Below, in pieces: positions 33,501-42,713 of a DNA stretch of 46,801 bases. The DNA comes from Polychytrium aggregatum. Lineage: Eukaryota; Chytridiomycota; Chytridiomycetes; Polychytriales. How positions within the stretch are numbered: the first letter of the stretch is position 1; each line of letters starts with the position of its first letter. The stretch covers positions 1-46,801 of the forward strand of contig NW_026516425.1 in NCBI RefSeq assembly GCF_025602895.1, read 5' to 3'. The notes beneath the pieces are model-generated. The model saw nothing but the letters and a program-made list of their open reading frames with translations. It ran no database searches and was not told the DNA's origin. A program made the position numbers and the translations under genes.

Positions 33501-34463
33501 CACTTGCGGGACAGCGGCGTCCTGGGGCTCTCGGGTTGAAGTGGCATCAGCCGCCGGTGTATCCCCAGGGGCAACATCGTTCGTGATATCGTTCTCGGGA
33601 GTGCTGTTCTCGGGGACGGATTCCTGGATGCTTTCGGTCTTGGTCTTCTCCATCTGCATCAATACCAACCGCTCGAGGATTTGCACTCTCTTTCTCAGGC
33701 TCTCGAGCTCTTCGTGGTCCTGGTCGGGGACAGTGCCTTCGCCCGGCTCGGCCTCGACTTGATCCGGGCCGTCCTGGATAGCCTCCTCGACGGGCTCTTT
33801 GGACTGCTCCAGATACTCGCGCAGCAGCTCCTCCTCGTCAAACTGGGCGATCGGCGCCTGGAAGGACGACCAAAAGTTAAAGTTGTTGTACTCGGGGATC
33901 GACTGCACCGACTCTTGGCGCTTCAGGGCCGTTCGCTGTCGGGTCAGGGTCGCCAGACGGGCCGAGGACGAAGCCCGGGCGAGTGTCTGGCGGCGGGCCA
34001 CCCGGGTCAGGGTCGGACGCAACTCGAGCTCGATATCGACGAGCTGCTCGCTCAGGGACTTTGCCGAGCTTGCATCGGACAGCGGGGCGATCTCGTCGAT
34101 CGACTGAGCCCTGGAGAGGGACTGAGACTGACGCTTCTCGCGGGAGGTGAAATGGCGCTTGAGCGTTCCAAGCAAGTCGCCTTCGCTGGGCTGGGCAGCA
34201 GGTTGCGTTGCAGTCACGGCCTCAACCTTGGCTCCTACTTGGGGTGCAGGCTCGTCGGCGGCAGGGCCATCGTCAGAGACAGCACCATCGTCGCCCTCTT
34301 GGAAGGGGGGCTCGCTTTCTGTCGAGGGAGGGGAAGCTCCGTCGCTCTCGAGAAGGGTGAACTGCGAGTCCTGGGTCAGGGTGTTGAGCTCCGAGACGAG
34401 TGTCTTGAGGCGGACCAGGTCGCTGGCCAGACGCTCGAGGGACGGCTTTGCGTTGTGTTCCAT
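30508..34463 (-). CDS. Multi-span membrane protein with long disordered N-terminus
   Basis: Four exons with matching phases: 34463-31898, 31743-31646, 31509-31434, 31316-30508; 3549 bases, 1182 residues. The start ATGGAACACAACG has a good context (CCATGG). Residues 1 to about 785 are low-complexity: acidic Ser/Glu/Pro segments, a short heptad stretch (about 245-265, RKRVQILERLVLMQ), an extreme His/Gln/Glu tract (HHDVNAQDASHHNHHESHER and onward) and Pro/Ser/Lys repeats. Residues 787 to 1170 hold about eight membrane segments, for example GQIFIYFNLLRAIATAIF, FLIVQAIVLVIDLAIAFV, LMLFVASLLYTILFH, VTLVTNVLVNAPLHYFYL and YAVGVVFAVIYWIYAVLW. I do not recognise the membrane domain as any transporter or receptor family. 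The exon junctions fall within the membrane part, which shows the two halves belong to one gene. It is divergent from the acid phosphatase gene, with 288 bases between start codons. Confidence 0.82.
31345..31398. repeat. 21-bp tandem repeat in intron 3
   Basis: Two full copies and a partial third of a 21-base unit starting GCGGTGTGAGCGGACCCAG, inside the intron 31317-31433 of the multi-span membrane protein gene. Confidence 0.9.
32937..33005 (-). repeat. Coding His/Gln/Glu triplet-rich tract
   Basis: Repeats of TGTTCTTGG/TGATCGTGATGCTC type on the plus strand encode, on the minus strand, alternating Gln, Glu and His residues (units such as HQEQQEHQEQQEQQEHHDHQ) within the disordered part of the 1182-residue membrane protein. 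Confidence 0.85.
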
Positions 34464-34751
34464 GGGCCAACAGCGGATGCAGACGGCGGTGATCGATGCG
34501 GAGAAGACAGTGTTCGGCGGTGTGCTGGATGGCCAGCCAGGGTGATTGATTCAGACCCACAAGGTGGGCAAGAAGGATCAGGATCCGCGCCATTCTGCAC
34601 TCGAGCCGGGACACTCGAGCCGTGCCGGCTCGAACCAGATCCCATCCGTCTCGGGTTTGCGCCTTCCCGGTTTCTGGCCACGTCCGTGCCTGGTGCGTCG
34701 GCTGCTCCGATCGGCTCAGTCTTCACTCGGCTTGCGCATCGATCGGCTGCC

Positions 34752-36636
34752 ATGATCGACAGGACTGGCGCAGCTGTGTCCGCACTGGTCGGGCTTGTTT
34801 CGGTGCTCATGCTCTGGCACAGCACCGGAATGCTTGATCTGTGGCCGTTCGCATCTGCCCCCCATCGCGGCGAGCACCTGATCGTCGATATCACACCCGC
34901 CCCCGTCACGACACTGCACGAACACTACTGCAACTCCTCCTATCCGTCGTATGAGACGTATCACCCCCTGGTGAGCAGCAGTGCCGATCTTTGCCGATTG
35001 GCCACGCCTCAGCAGTCCCGAGGCAATCCGATGCATGAGCAAGCAGCCGCTCGTCTTCTCCAACCTCGCTTGGCGCACGGCTCCACACCGATATGTCTCC
35101 CCTGCTCACCATCACTGCTTCTGCTCGTTCTTCGCTCTTTGGATCAAACAGAGTCCCTTGGCAAAGCTCCTTCAAGTCCATGTGTTTCATCGCCATGGCG
35201 ACCGGGCACCCTCTCGGAACATCAACCCCGAGCCCATCTGGAACGAATGCGACGGGATTGTCGAGACACTGCTGCTCCAGACCAGTGATGAGGACCAATC
35301 CGGCCGGATCCCTCGCTTCACACGCCGAATGCACAACCCGGGGCAAGGCGACACCCGAGACTACCGCAACGGCATGTTCTGGGAGGGAAACTGCTATGCG
35401 GGCCAGCTCACACGCAAGGGCGTCGAGCAGATGAGGGCACTGGGCCGAGGTCTACAAAGCGTCTATGTCGATCCACCGAACGGGCACTCCCTCTGGATCG
35501 ACGGCGAGAAGCCTGATATCGGGGATGTTGCAATCCGAAGCACGGACGTATGGTGAGGGCTACTACCGGCAGCTGGGAGGCGAGCACATTGCTGGGCAAT
35601 TCACTGGGCACATTGCTGGGCAATTCACTGGACACATTGCTGGGCATTCCAAGCTGGCTCAGCATGAATCGTCGTCCAGCACGAGTTGGATCAATGTGGG
35701 AATCCTCGACTGGCAGTGCACATGGGGAGTGAGGAACGCCTTGCGGCTCGCTCAATCCGCTCATCCATTCCTCCGGCCCGTATCACGCAAATCGCACCGG
35801 CTGGCCAACGGCATGCACAAAACAGGAGAACAATCCAGTCGGCACAATTCCTGGCTTCGGCCATGTTCCCCAGTGCAGATCCGCTTCACCCCGTTGAAAT
35901 TGAGATCAGGCCAGTCCAAGTCGACTCGCTGACCGTGTCCGAGCTCGGCTGTCCGCGACTGCAGGAGATCATGAAAACGCTCAAGGGCAAGGGTACGCCC
36001 TATGATCACTACTACGCCGCTCCCGCAAAGCAGCTGGCCTCGCAATTCGATGCGATCCTGTCGGCATCGGGCATCCCCCTCGAGCGATACTTTGACATGC
36101 TCATGTGTCGCAGCTGCAACGACAAACCCCGGCCGTGTCATCCAGCCAACACATCGCTGTGCATCACCGACTCGCACGTCCAGCATGTCATGGCCCTGGC
36201 CAGCAACTGGATGCAATACGAATACACAAGCGGCGGGTCTCCAGCACGAATCGAAGCAGCAAGGCTGCGTGTGGGCCCGCTGCTGAAGGAGCTGCTCGAC
36301 AGAATGCAAGCTGCCACCCACAGCACTTCCCGGCTCTCAGCCCCGAGGCTGTTCCTGTACAGCGGCCACGACACTACCATCGGGGCGCTGCTGTATCTGC
36401 TGCAAGCGGCAGACAAGCGCTGGCCAGGCTATGCCTCCAATGTGGCTGTCGAGCTGTGGCAGGATGGCGATGGTCGCTGGGTGCGGATACTCTTCAATGG
36501 CCGTCCAGTGAAAGCCTTGTCCTGTGACTACGATCAATGCGGCTGGCCAGCGTTCCTGGAGTACTGTAAGCCATTTCTTCCGTCCGATATCGATCGAGAA
36601 TGTGGTTCCATGCCAGTCTCAGAAACCAGGTCCTGA
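34752..36636 (+). CDS. Membrane-anchored histidine acid phosphatase
   Basis: Three exons: 34752-34970, 35152-35552, 35826-36636; 1431 bases, 476 residues. An N-terminal hydrophobic segment (about residues 7-26, AVSALVGLVSVLMLW) makes it a signal-anchored, lumenal or secreted enzyme. The phosphate-binding motif HRHGDRAP carries the nucleophilic His and lies at about residue 80. The second exon ends in RSTDV, joined in phase to RTIQSAQFLASAMF, a family signature. The acid/base motif SGHDTT follows at about residue 385. Paired Cys (CRSC, CHP..C) suit an extracytosolic fold. Branch 2 histidine phosphatases of this length include lysosomal/prostatic acid phosphatases, lysophosphatidate phosphatases and the type II Golgi protein PXYLP1. 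The anchor and the GNCYAGQLTRKG segment fit the last group somewhat, but the substrate is not decidable. Intron 2 carries a 24-base tandem repeat. Confidence 0.92.
35585..35651. repeat. 24-bp tandem repeat in acid phosphatase intron 2
   Basis: 2.7 copies of a 24-base unit starting CACATTGCTGGGCAATTCAC, inside intron 35553-35825. Confidence 0.92.
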
Positions 36637-36935
36637 GCACTGCTCGCAGAACCGAGTTCGTTGGCAATCACATGAATAGACTTGGGTTGCAATCAACGAC
36701 TACTGCCGACCACGAGCAGCTCAACCTGGGCAGGACGAACGGGGGTTCCGATGGACGAGCGCCGCACCGACAGAATAGGGCCTGTCTCCCTGAGGGGATG
36801 CCGATGCGGCACTTTGACTGCCGTTCGTGAGAACCGGTATCCGGCACCCTGCACCCTGCACCGAGCTTCCTTTCCTCTCTCCCTGGGAGAATCTGTCTCC
36901 TTGGCGGCCGCTGCATGGGAGAAACAGCGAGCCCA

Positions 36936-36943
36936 TATAAAAA
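36936..36943 (+). promoter_or_regulatory. Likely TATA box
   Basis: TATAAAAA on the plus strand, 111 bases upstream of an ATG in a strong context (ACCACCATGG at 37047). This is the cleanest plus-strand TATA element in the region and supports the small ORF that follows. The rest of 36637-36935 shows no gene. Confidence 0.5.
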
Positions 36944-37046
36944 GTCCATCCGGACATGCATGCCGTCTCGCCTCCCGCACCAAGCCCTGCTGCACTCGAG
37001 CGTGAGACCCGACTTTCCCTCGGCAAGCAACAAACTGAGAACCACC

Positions 37047-37373
37047 ATGGACTCGAGTGACCGCATGAGCAGCGGCGGCACCAGCACACCTGGGCCTCTG
37101 CGACCATCAGCCAATGCAGCATCGCCATCGGCCCTACCAGCCTCATCCAAATCGATCCAGTGTCGCCGGCACCATTCACGAGAGGGAATCTCATCCTCAG
37201 CTTCTTCAACCACCACCACCGCCGCCAAGCCCATGCTCCAGTTGTCGACGAGCTTCCCGGGCTCGACCCCGGCCAACACGCCGATGCACACTCCCATGCC
37301 GCCGGTCCCGTTCAGCGACTCACAGGCATTCCTGTTCCCGCTCTCGTGGGAGACCTTGCATCGGGACAACTAG
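37047..37373 (+). CDS. Small Ser/Thr-rich hypothetical protein
   Basis: Intronless 108-codon frame beginning at ATG 37047 with an optimal context (ACCACCATGG) and a TATA-like element 111 bases upstream. The product (starts MDSSDRMSSGGTSTPGPLRP, ends FLFPLSWETLHRDN) is disordered and Ser/Thr/Pro-rich, with a hydrophobic C-terminal FLFPLSW motif. No domain or signal peptide. The minus strand has overlapping open frames, so coding status rests on start context, TATA and composition only. Confidence 0.42.
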   Translation: MDSSDRMSSGGTSTPGPLRPSANAASPSALPASSKSIQCRRHHSREGISSSASSTTTTAAKPMLQLSTSFPGSTPANTPMHTPMPPVPFSDSQAFLFPLSWETLHRDN

Positions 37374-37660
37374 TCGCCGCTGAGGGCCTCCGAAGGCCCG
37401 GTTGTCAGCGACGATGCTCCTATGCGACCGGACAGTGCAGATCCCGCCCATCTGGCGATTCGATTCTCTTCGTTACTATCCTCTAATCACCCTTGGCTAA
37501 TCCTTCCTCATTCATATTCATATTCATCACTCCCTCCATATCCATCACTCCCCTCACATCCATGACTCGCGTTCACTTCTACCGCCTGGAGTGTTTCACT
37601 TGGTTCATATATTGCTTCTACCTACACATGCGAGATTGAAAAGAGCGGCGAGAACAAGCG

Positions 37661-37942
37661 ATGGCGGAAGGCAGACGTGGGCTTCTGGAGGACCCTGGCA
37701 GGACAGAAACAAGGCGAGCGGCGGAGGAGGAAGATGCCGCCACAAAACAGAAGAGGAGGATGCGCTATGGCAAGAAGAGCGACGGGGGCATGCCAGCCCC
37801 AAGGTTCTGGGTGACAATCGACGATCGGAGGAGGGAAGGAATCGGTCCGTTGCCGCCGCAGATGCACCAGCACTCATATGTCCAGGAGATACTGATCGCA
37901 GCGACTCGACAAGCAAAAAATAGAGACGGTCGAGAAAGTTGA
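37661..37942 (+). CDS. Possible small charged protein
   Basis: A 93-codon frame with context GCGATGGC at 37661. The product is very rich in Arg, Glu, Lys and Asp (KRRMRYGKKSDGG, DDRRREGIGPL). Such composition follows from purine-rich DNA and could be accidental. The stretch lies in the 3' flank of the phosphatase gene on the opposite strand. The neighbouring 37374-37660 holds imperfect ATTCATATTCAT and CATCACTCCC repeats near 37505-37560 and no other gene. Confidence 0.25.
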   Translation: MAEGRRGLLEDPGRTETRRAAEEEDAATKQKRRMRYGKKSDGGMPAPRFWVTIDDRRREGIGPLPPQMHQHSYVQEILIAATRQAKNRDGRES

Positions 37943-38017
37943 GAGTCGGCGGAAAGGGAAAGGGAAAGCTCAGAGCACAAGCCAAAGCCCGGCAACTTCC
38001 CATCCCCCCCTCCTGCC

Positions 38018-38849
38018 CTATGTCTTCTTGCCGAACATGCGCTTCAGGATCGAGGTGCGCTGTGAGGGCTTTTTCTTGAAGCCCTTGGCATCGAGGAGCC
38101 AGCGCAGCTGAATCTTGTTGAAGGAGCCTCGTCGTCGCCCCCGGACAAACTCGATGGCGTCCTCACGCTCGAGGCCAGCATCGATGAGGGCACAGGCGAC
38201 CAGGACGGGTGCTCGGCCGACGCCGCTGACGCAGTGAACGGCGATGGTGGGCTTCTGGCCCGTCGGCCGGTCCGGGCGAGATTCGATTTGGGCCAGCAGC
38301 TCGCGGTAGTCGGCAACGATCTTGTCGGATGGGGCCGAGCCTTTGACGATTCGATGTGCACGGTGGTCGGCGGATATCGGACGGCCGGAGAATGGAGAAC
38401 GGAGAGGGGGAGGGAAGGGAAAGTGAGAATGTGGGTCAGCAGCTCGTTGGCTCTGCAGGGTCAAGAGCGGGGCCATCCGCAGAGCTGCAGACATGCTGGC
38501 TGCGCTGTCATTGACCGGGCAGTGATGCCGGCCGAACGATGTTGGTGGAGACGAGAAGGGGGCCAGGGCAATGAGGGATTTCATCCCATGAACGGATCCA
38601 TCACCCACCGTCTTCAAAAGCCAGATTGTCCCAGACGTTGATGCCAAGACCAGAGCTGAGGGCAGTGGGATCGTAGGCATCGGGCGAGCACAGTCGGATG
38701 AGATCCGTGACGCTGTTTTCCTCAAAGAGGAGGCGGTACGAGTCTATGGTATCGTTGGAGGGACAGTCGGTGATGAGAAAGTTGAACGGACAGCTTGGGT
38801 GGTTGACGACCGAGCACTGGCAGGAGTGGTGTGAGTGAGTGACGCTCAT
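38018..38849 (-). CDS. PRL-type (PTP4A) protein tyrosine phosphatase
   Basis: Two exons, 38849-38609 and 38340-38018; 564 bases, 187 residues (human PRLs 173). It has the PRL order of features: FLITDCPSNDTIDSYRLLFE, VTDLIRLCSPDAYDP, general-acid loop NLAFEDG (Asp80), SDKIVADYRELL, P-loop HCVSGVGRAPVLVACALID (Cys117, Arg123), then GRRRGSFNKIQLRWL. The match over the whole length to PTP4A proteins is clear even though the P-loop is VSGVG rather than VAGLG. PRLs act on phospho-residues or phosphoinositides and bind CNNM magnesium transporters; they are normally membrane-bound through a C-terminal CAAX box next to a basic stretch. Here the basic stretch remains (SILKRMFGKKT) but the protein ends there, with no CAAX. 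The intron acceptor ends AAG, less usual than CAG; it is required by frame and family alignment. Confidence 0.9.
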
Positions 38850-39466
38850 GGCTGGAGATGGGTCTTGAGGGACTGGACTGGGCTCGATGGACCTGGATTG
38901 GATGGGACTGGATGGACCTGGATGGACCTGGACGATGGGCCGCTGTCAAACAGACGGGACAGTCGGGCAGATGGACGAATAGATGGGCCGGTGGACGAAC
39001 AGAGACTGTGTCTGCAGATGAGAAACAGTCGGGCAGCCCCGGGCGTCGAATCGCAGACTTGGGCAGAGACGATCCGGCAACGCACGGAGAGGGAGAGGGA
39101 GAGAGAGAGAGCAACCTCATTTTTTCTGCGCCCCGAGGATCCGAAAAGACACAGCGGATCAACCAAAATGCAGTTGAACCAGTTCGGCAGAGGCATCACG
39201 TGCAGAAGTAGTTACGGCACACCGATTGGGCGGATCGAGCGAAATGTATCGTATTTGACACGAATGGTCAAGCGAAGACTGAGGGGGGGGGAGGGACGCA
39301 CTAACAGCAGGCAGGAATTGAAAAGGGGGGGGCATGACTGAAGGTTGGGGCAAAGTATAACCAGAGGAAACAACAACAAGCGGGAATCTCGGAATGAACC
39401 ACAACGCTGGGACAACCGTGGGCGGCAAGGTCCAAGTGCGGACCCAACAGCCAGTCGGCAGTGCAC
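38850..39466. other. Intergenic region upstream of the PRL gene
   Basis: Holds the promoter of the PRL gene and the 3' flank of the secreted-protein gene. A TGGACCTGGA repeat tract (listed separately) and a GAGAGGGAGA tract near 39088-39113 are present, with G-runs near 39283-39335. No coding frame is convincing. Confidence 0.55.
38871..38936. repeat. TGGAT/TGGACC minisatellite upstream of PRL gene
   Basis: Imperfect tandem units of ATGGACCTGG and TGGATGGGAC, roughly ten to twelve bases each, starting about 20 bases upstream of the PRL start codon, so probably in its 5' UTR or core promoter. Confidence 0.8.
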
Positions 39467-40090
39467 TTAGTTCTGCAGCTCTTGGATCCAGGAGACACAG
39501 CAAGCCACGGTATAAGTGCTCGCCATGCAGTCCTGGAACACGGCAATCTGGCAGAGCGACATGGTGGTCAGATCCAGGTTCTGCATCTCGTCAATGTCGT
39601 TCTGGCTCAGGCCGCCCTGGCTAGCCTCGGTCGGGCAGTTTGCAGGTCTGGCGGGCTTGATGCAGACGATGGTCTGGTCTGGACTCGACGAGGACTGGGC
39701 AGGAGGAGGGCGTGTCAGTGTGTTGGTGGGGCTGACAACTGCGTTGGACGATGCTGTGGCATTGACTGTCGATGCGACCGTTGCGTTGGGTGTGGCTGTG
39801 GCATTGGGTGTGACTGTGGTATTGGTTGTTGCGAGCGCTGTTTCCGTTGAAGTTGCAGCCGGCAAAGGGGCGATGCTGCTGGTGGGATCGAGCGAGGCGG
39901 TAGATGCAGTGACTGAGGGGATTGGGCTGTGAATCCACTCAAACCATGTGTCTGCGCCAGAGGGAACAGGATCCGTTGCTGTGAGCGCGGGAACGGCGGC
40001 CTGCGTCGAGAGCTGGGCGCCCGAGAGGAGCATCAAAATGATGGACAGCAGGCTGAGGAGCACATGCGATGGAGTCGGTCGCTGGAGCAT
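39467..40090 (-). CDS. Secreted Thr/Asn-rich protein with C-terminal Cys motif (A)
   Basis: Intronless 207-residue frame starting at ATG 40090. A signal peptide (MLQRPTPSHVLLSLLSIILM and the following LLSGAQLSTQA) is followed by a spacer (WFEWIHSPIPS) and a long Thr/Ala/Ser stalk containing tandem NAT sequons (TPNATATPNATVASTVNATA), which should be heavily O- and N-glycosylated. The last 65 residues form a small Cys module: two Cys (VCIKPARPANC), GGLSQNDIDEMQNLDLTT, then CQIAVFQDC, eight residues, CC. It resembles the C-terminus of the protein at 41579-42568 (FENC, seven residues, CC). No GPI-anchor tail. Probably a wall or secreted glycoprotein; the Cys module is not recognised. Upstream is a minus-strand TATTTAAA at 40293-40300. 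Confidence 0.8.
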   Translation of the reverse strand: MLQRPTPSHVLLSLLSIILMLLSGAQLSTQAAVPALTATDPVPSGADTWFEWIHSPIPSVTASTASLDPTSSIAPLPAATSTETALATTNTTVTPNATATPNATVASTVNATASSNAVVSPTNTLTRPPPAQSSSSPDQTIVCIKPARPANCPTEASQGGLSQNDIDEMQNLDLTTMSLCQIAVFQDCMASTYTVACCVSWIQELQN

Positions 40091-40292
40091 GGCGTGTTGT
40101 GTGATATCGCTTGAGTGATATCGCTTGTGTGATGTCGATGGTGCGCAAGCTTTGGCAATAACGAGACGCGCAAGGAGTTTGCTTGAGAAGTCGACGGGAA
40201 TGTCTCTCGACCAGGAGCAGGTGAGTTCCGGAACGATGAGAAAAGACAACGAGCAAACGCAGCGGGGGGAAAGCGGGGCTGCCCCGATGCGA

Positions 40293-40300
40293 TTTAAATA
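40293..40300 (-). promoter_or_regulatory. Likely TATA box for secreted protein A
   Basis: Minus-strand TATTTAAA about 200 bases upstream of the ATG at 40090, in otherwise GC-rich DNA. Confidence 0.4.
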
Positions 40301-41578
40301 CACGGTAGAAAGAGCCGCCGTCGGAGACGGAAACGGCGACCGATACGGACGACGGAGAAACGGGGGCCCCACCCACTCGGCAAAGGCCAAATGTCTGTTT
40401 TCCCACAGGAGCATCCGGAAACGAGGCTGGTCGAAGGAGAAAGAGGCAAGACCAAAGCACCTCGTTCTTGTCGGAAGGCGGGGGGGGGCCCGGGCTGCAA
40501 AGTGTGGTCGCATCGGCGCCGTCGGGAGACATCTCTTTCCTCTTCCGCCGAGGACGGTGCCGAAACGCCGCACCGGCAACGGCGACAGCGGATACCAGCG
40601 GAAGAGAGTGGCCGGCAGATGGCCAAGGAGAGGATTGCGGTCGAGAGCGACATTGCCGCTGCAAGCCATCGACGAACGAGCAAACACCCTTCCATGATGT
40701 CGCCAACATTTGCTGCGGTTCCGATCGGACTGAAAAGCGCTCCGCCCGTCTGCGTATCGATTCGGAGTCGGCTCGGGAGTGAATATGGCTCGTGGGGCCC
40801 GTGTGGCTCGAGATAGGCTCCTCTCAGTTTCCGCTCCAAGGTCGTGAAGATCCGATTGCATGGAGCCATCGTCCCCGAGACCCTCCGGTGTCTGCCGATA
40901 AGCACAGCTCGGTTGTCGGGCAGTTATTCTCGAGATGGGCTGGTGCCTGCCATTTTATATACCGAGAGAGAGGGATCGTCACGATGGATCATGGTCCAAG
41001 TCCACTGGTGAGGAACCAATATTGTATTTGCAAAGTGCATCCCATATGATGATGAAAGAGCAGAGATGCTCTTGAAATGCAGCGGGGGGGGGGACGACGG
41101 TAGTGGATGTGGGGGAGGCTTACAGATGAAGAACGCAATCATGGAAAGAAGTGCCGATGCCAGGTCGGAGAATAGTCATGAACGCAGAGAGGCGGTACAG
41201 AAGCGAGCCAATGAATCAACGAGTCGATAAGTCAATGAAGGTACATTGAAGCAGGCAGCATACACGAAGCAGTGCATTGCAGTGCAGTGAGGTGCCTAGC
41301 CATTGTTCAGAATGCCAGAGAATGGGTGGAAAGGATGGGAATGCAGGAAATGAACGGGATGCGAATGAATTGGTGAAGATCTTGAGCTGCCATGCAAGTA
41401 TGAATGATTGAACGAATGAATGAACGAAGGGCAGTAGAGTCGTCCGCAGCGCAGCCGAAATAGAGGCCCATGGGGGGTGGGGAGGGCGCTGTGCTCTCGA
41501 AGTATGGATAGGGGAGGGAGCAATGGGATCCGAGGATGTCTCCCGAGACCAGCTCTGGCGCGACGATGCAAGTACCGT
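40301..41578. other. Intergenic, one doubtful minus-strand frame
   Basis: A minus-strand frame from the ATG at 40869 to 40294 (starts MAPCNRIFTTLERKLRGAYL, about 190 codons) lies some 85 bases downstream of a minus-strand TATATAAAAT (about 40953-40962). Its Arg/Cys-rich C-terminal part and overlap with the promoter of protein A make it doubtful. Bases 41000-41578 are the 3' flank of the secreted protein B gene, with a G-run near 41082-41091 and AATGAATGAACGAATGAA-type repeats near 41398-41430. Confidence 0.35.
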
Positions 41579-42568
41579 CTACATGATAGAGCACTTGGCC
41601 GACTGGCGGCAGCAGTCCGCCGAGCTGGTGACAAGGCAGTTCTCAAAGGCAATTGCCTGGCTGTCGGTGTAGCTGATGCTGGGATCGTTGAGAATGTTGG
41701 CGATGGCGGCCATGTCGGCGGCGGTGATGACACCTGGGTCCTTGGAGACTCCCGAGCAAGGGTTGGCAGCGGCCGTGGGCAGGGCAGCAGCGGCAGCAGC
41801 AGCACTGGAGGTCGGAGCGATTGCAGCTGCAACGGCGGCGGCGGTTGTGGGGGCAGCAGCTTGAGTAGTGGCAGGAGCAGGAGCCTGGGAGGTGGCGACG
41901 GAGGCCTGGGTGGTGGTGGATTGGATAACAACGGGGCTCTGGACCGCCGAGGACGGAGCAGCAGCAGCAGAAGTAGGAGCAGCAGCAGAAGTAGGAGCAG
42001 CAGCAGAAGTAGGAGCAGCAATAGCAGCGATGCTTTGGATAAGGCCTGGATCGCGCTTGCGGAGACCCGAGCAATCTGGATCACATAAAATCGAATAGAG
42101 ATGAGCTTGGACTCAAACAAAGTGGCGCTGAGACGCACTGGAGATGTCCACTCAATGAATTGCCCAAATGCACCACGATCCGATCTGATCCGATCTGATC
42201 CGATCTGATCACCATCTCATGGGGGCCGCGCCCTGCCAGCGAGGACAAGCTATCATGGAGCACTTACCACCGCGCTTGCCGAGGGCACATTCAAGGAAGC
42301 TGTCGACTCGCTTGCGCAAGCGAATGGCACGCTCGACCTCGTCGTCGTAGAGATCCTCGGCAGATCGGGCCAGGAGAGGCTCGTTGAAGGAGCGGGGGTT
42401 GTGGAAGACGTTGGCGCTGTCGCCAGAGCTCAGCGAGGCTGCCGAGTCCTCGACAACGTCGGAACGGAGGGGGAGAGCAACGCAGCTCGCTGGAGCCTGG
42501 GCAATAACCAGGAGCGGGAGCAGGCCAAGGGACTTTTTGATGCTGGGAGATGAGTTGGTAGAAGACAT
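41579..42568 (-). CDS. Secreted Kex2-type precursor with Ala/Pro/Thr repeats and Cys motif (B)
   Basis: Two exons, 42568-42268 and 42075-41579; 798 bases, 265 residues; phase-1 intron. A signal peptide (core LGLLPLLVIAQAPASCV) is followed by a pro-segment (to about residue 85), then three KR dibasic sites at 86-87, 98-99 and 107-108, bounding the short segments VDSFLECALG and GDCSGLR. Next comes DPGLIQSIAAIAAPTS, a long AAAPTS repeat region, and a C-terminal Cys module (NPCSGVSKDPGVITAADMAA, then ISYTDSQAIAFENC, seven residues, CC, RQSAKCSIM). The module resembles that of protein A. Fungal Kex2 cleaves after KR and matures pheromones and ribosomal peptides, so the short segments may be released; this is inference. 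The intron falls exactly at the second KR. A minus-strand TATAAAA lies about 140 bases upstream. Confidence 0.82.
42177..42210. repeat. 10-bp tandem repeat in intron of secreted protein B
   Basis: About 3.5 copies of CGATCTGATC inside the intron 42076-42267. Confidence 0.92.
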
Positions 42569-42654
42569 GGTGAATAGTGTTGAGGAGCGGGAGGCTGAGG
42601 GCTTGGGAACAAAGTAGCTGTGGCTGTTGATCAGAAGAGAAGGGAGGGGGTGAA

Positions 42655-42683
42655 GGATGCGGTTGCAAGGATGCGGTTGCAAG
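42655..42683. repeat. 14-bp direct repeat upstream of secreted protein B
   Basis: Two adjacent copies of GGATGCGGTTGCAA, between the start codon at 42568 and the TATA-like element; a possible duplicated regulatory site or part of the 5' UTR. Confidence 0.75.
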
Positions 42684-42706
42684 GACGGAGAGAGGGAGGC
42701 GGCGAG

Positions 42707-42713
42707 TTTTATA
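42707..42713 (-). promoter_or_regulatory. Likely TATA box for secreted protein B
   Basis: Minus-strand TATAAAA, about 140 bases upstream of the ATG at 42568, flanked by GC-rich sequence. Confidence 0.5.

Noticed and set aside
33681..35288. 535-codon plus-strand frame crossing the divergent promoter
   Set aside because: Its first part is antisense to the multi-span protein; only the part from 34752 is real, as exon 1 of the acid phosphatase.
40294..40869. 190-codon minus frame downstream of a TATATAAAAT motif
   Set aside because: TATA position is suggestive, but the C-terminal half is Arg/Cys-rich noise and overlaps the promoter of protein A; kept only as a comment.
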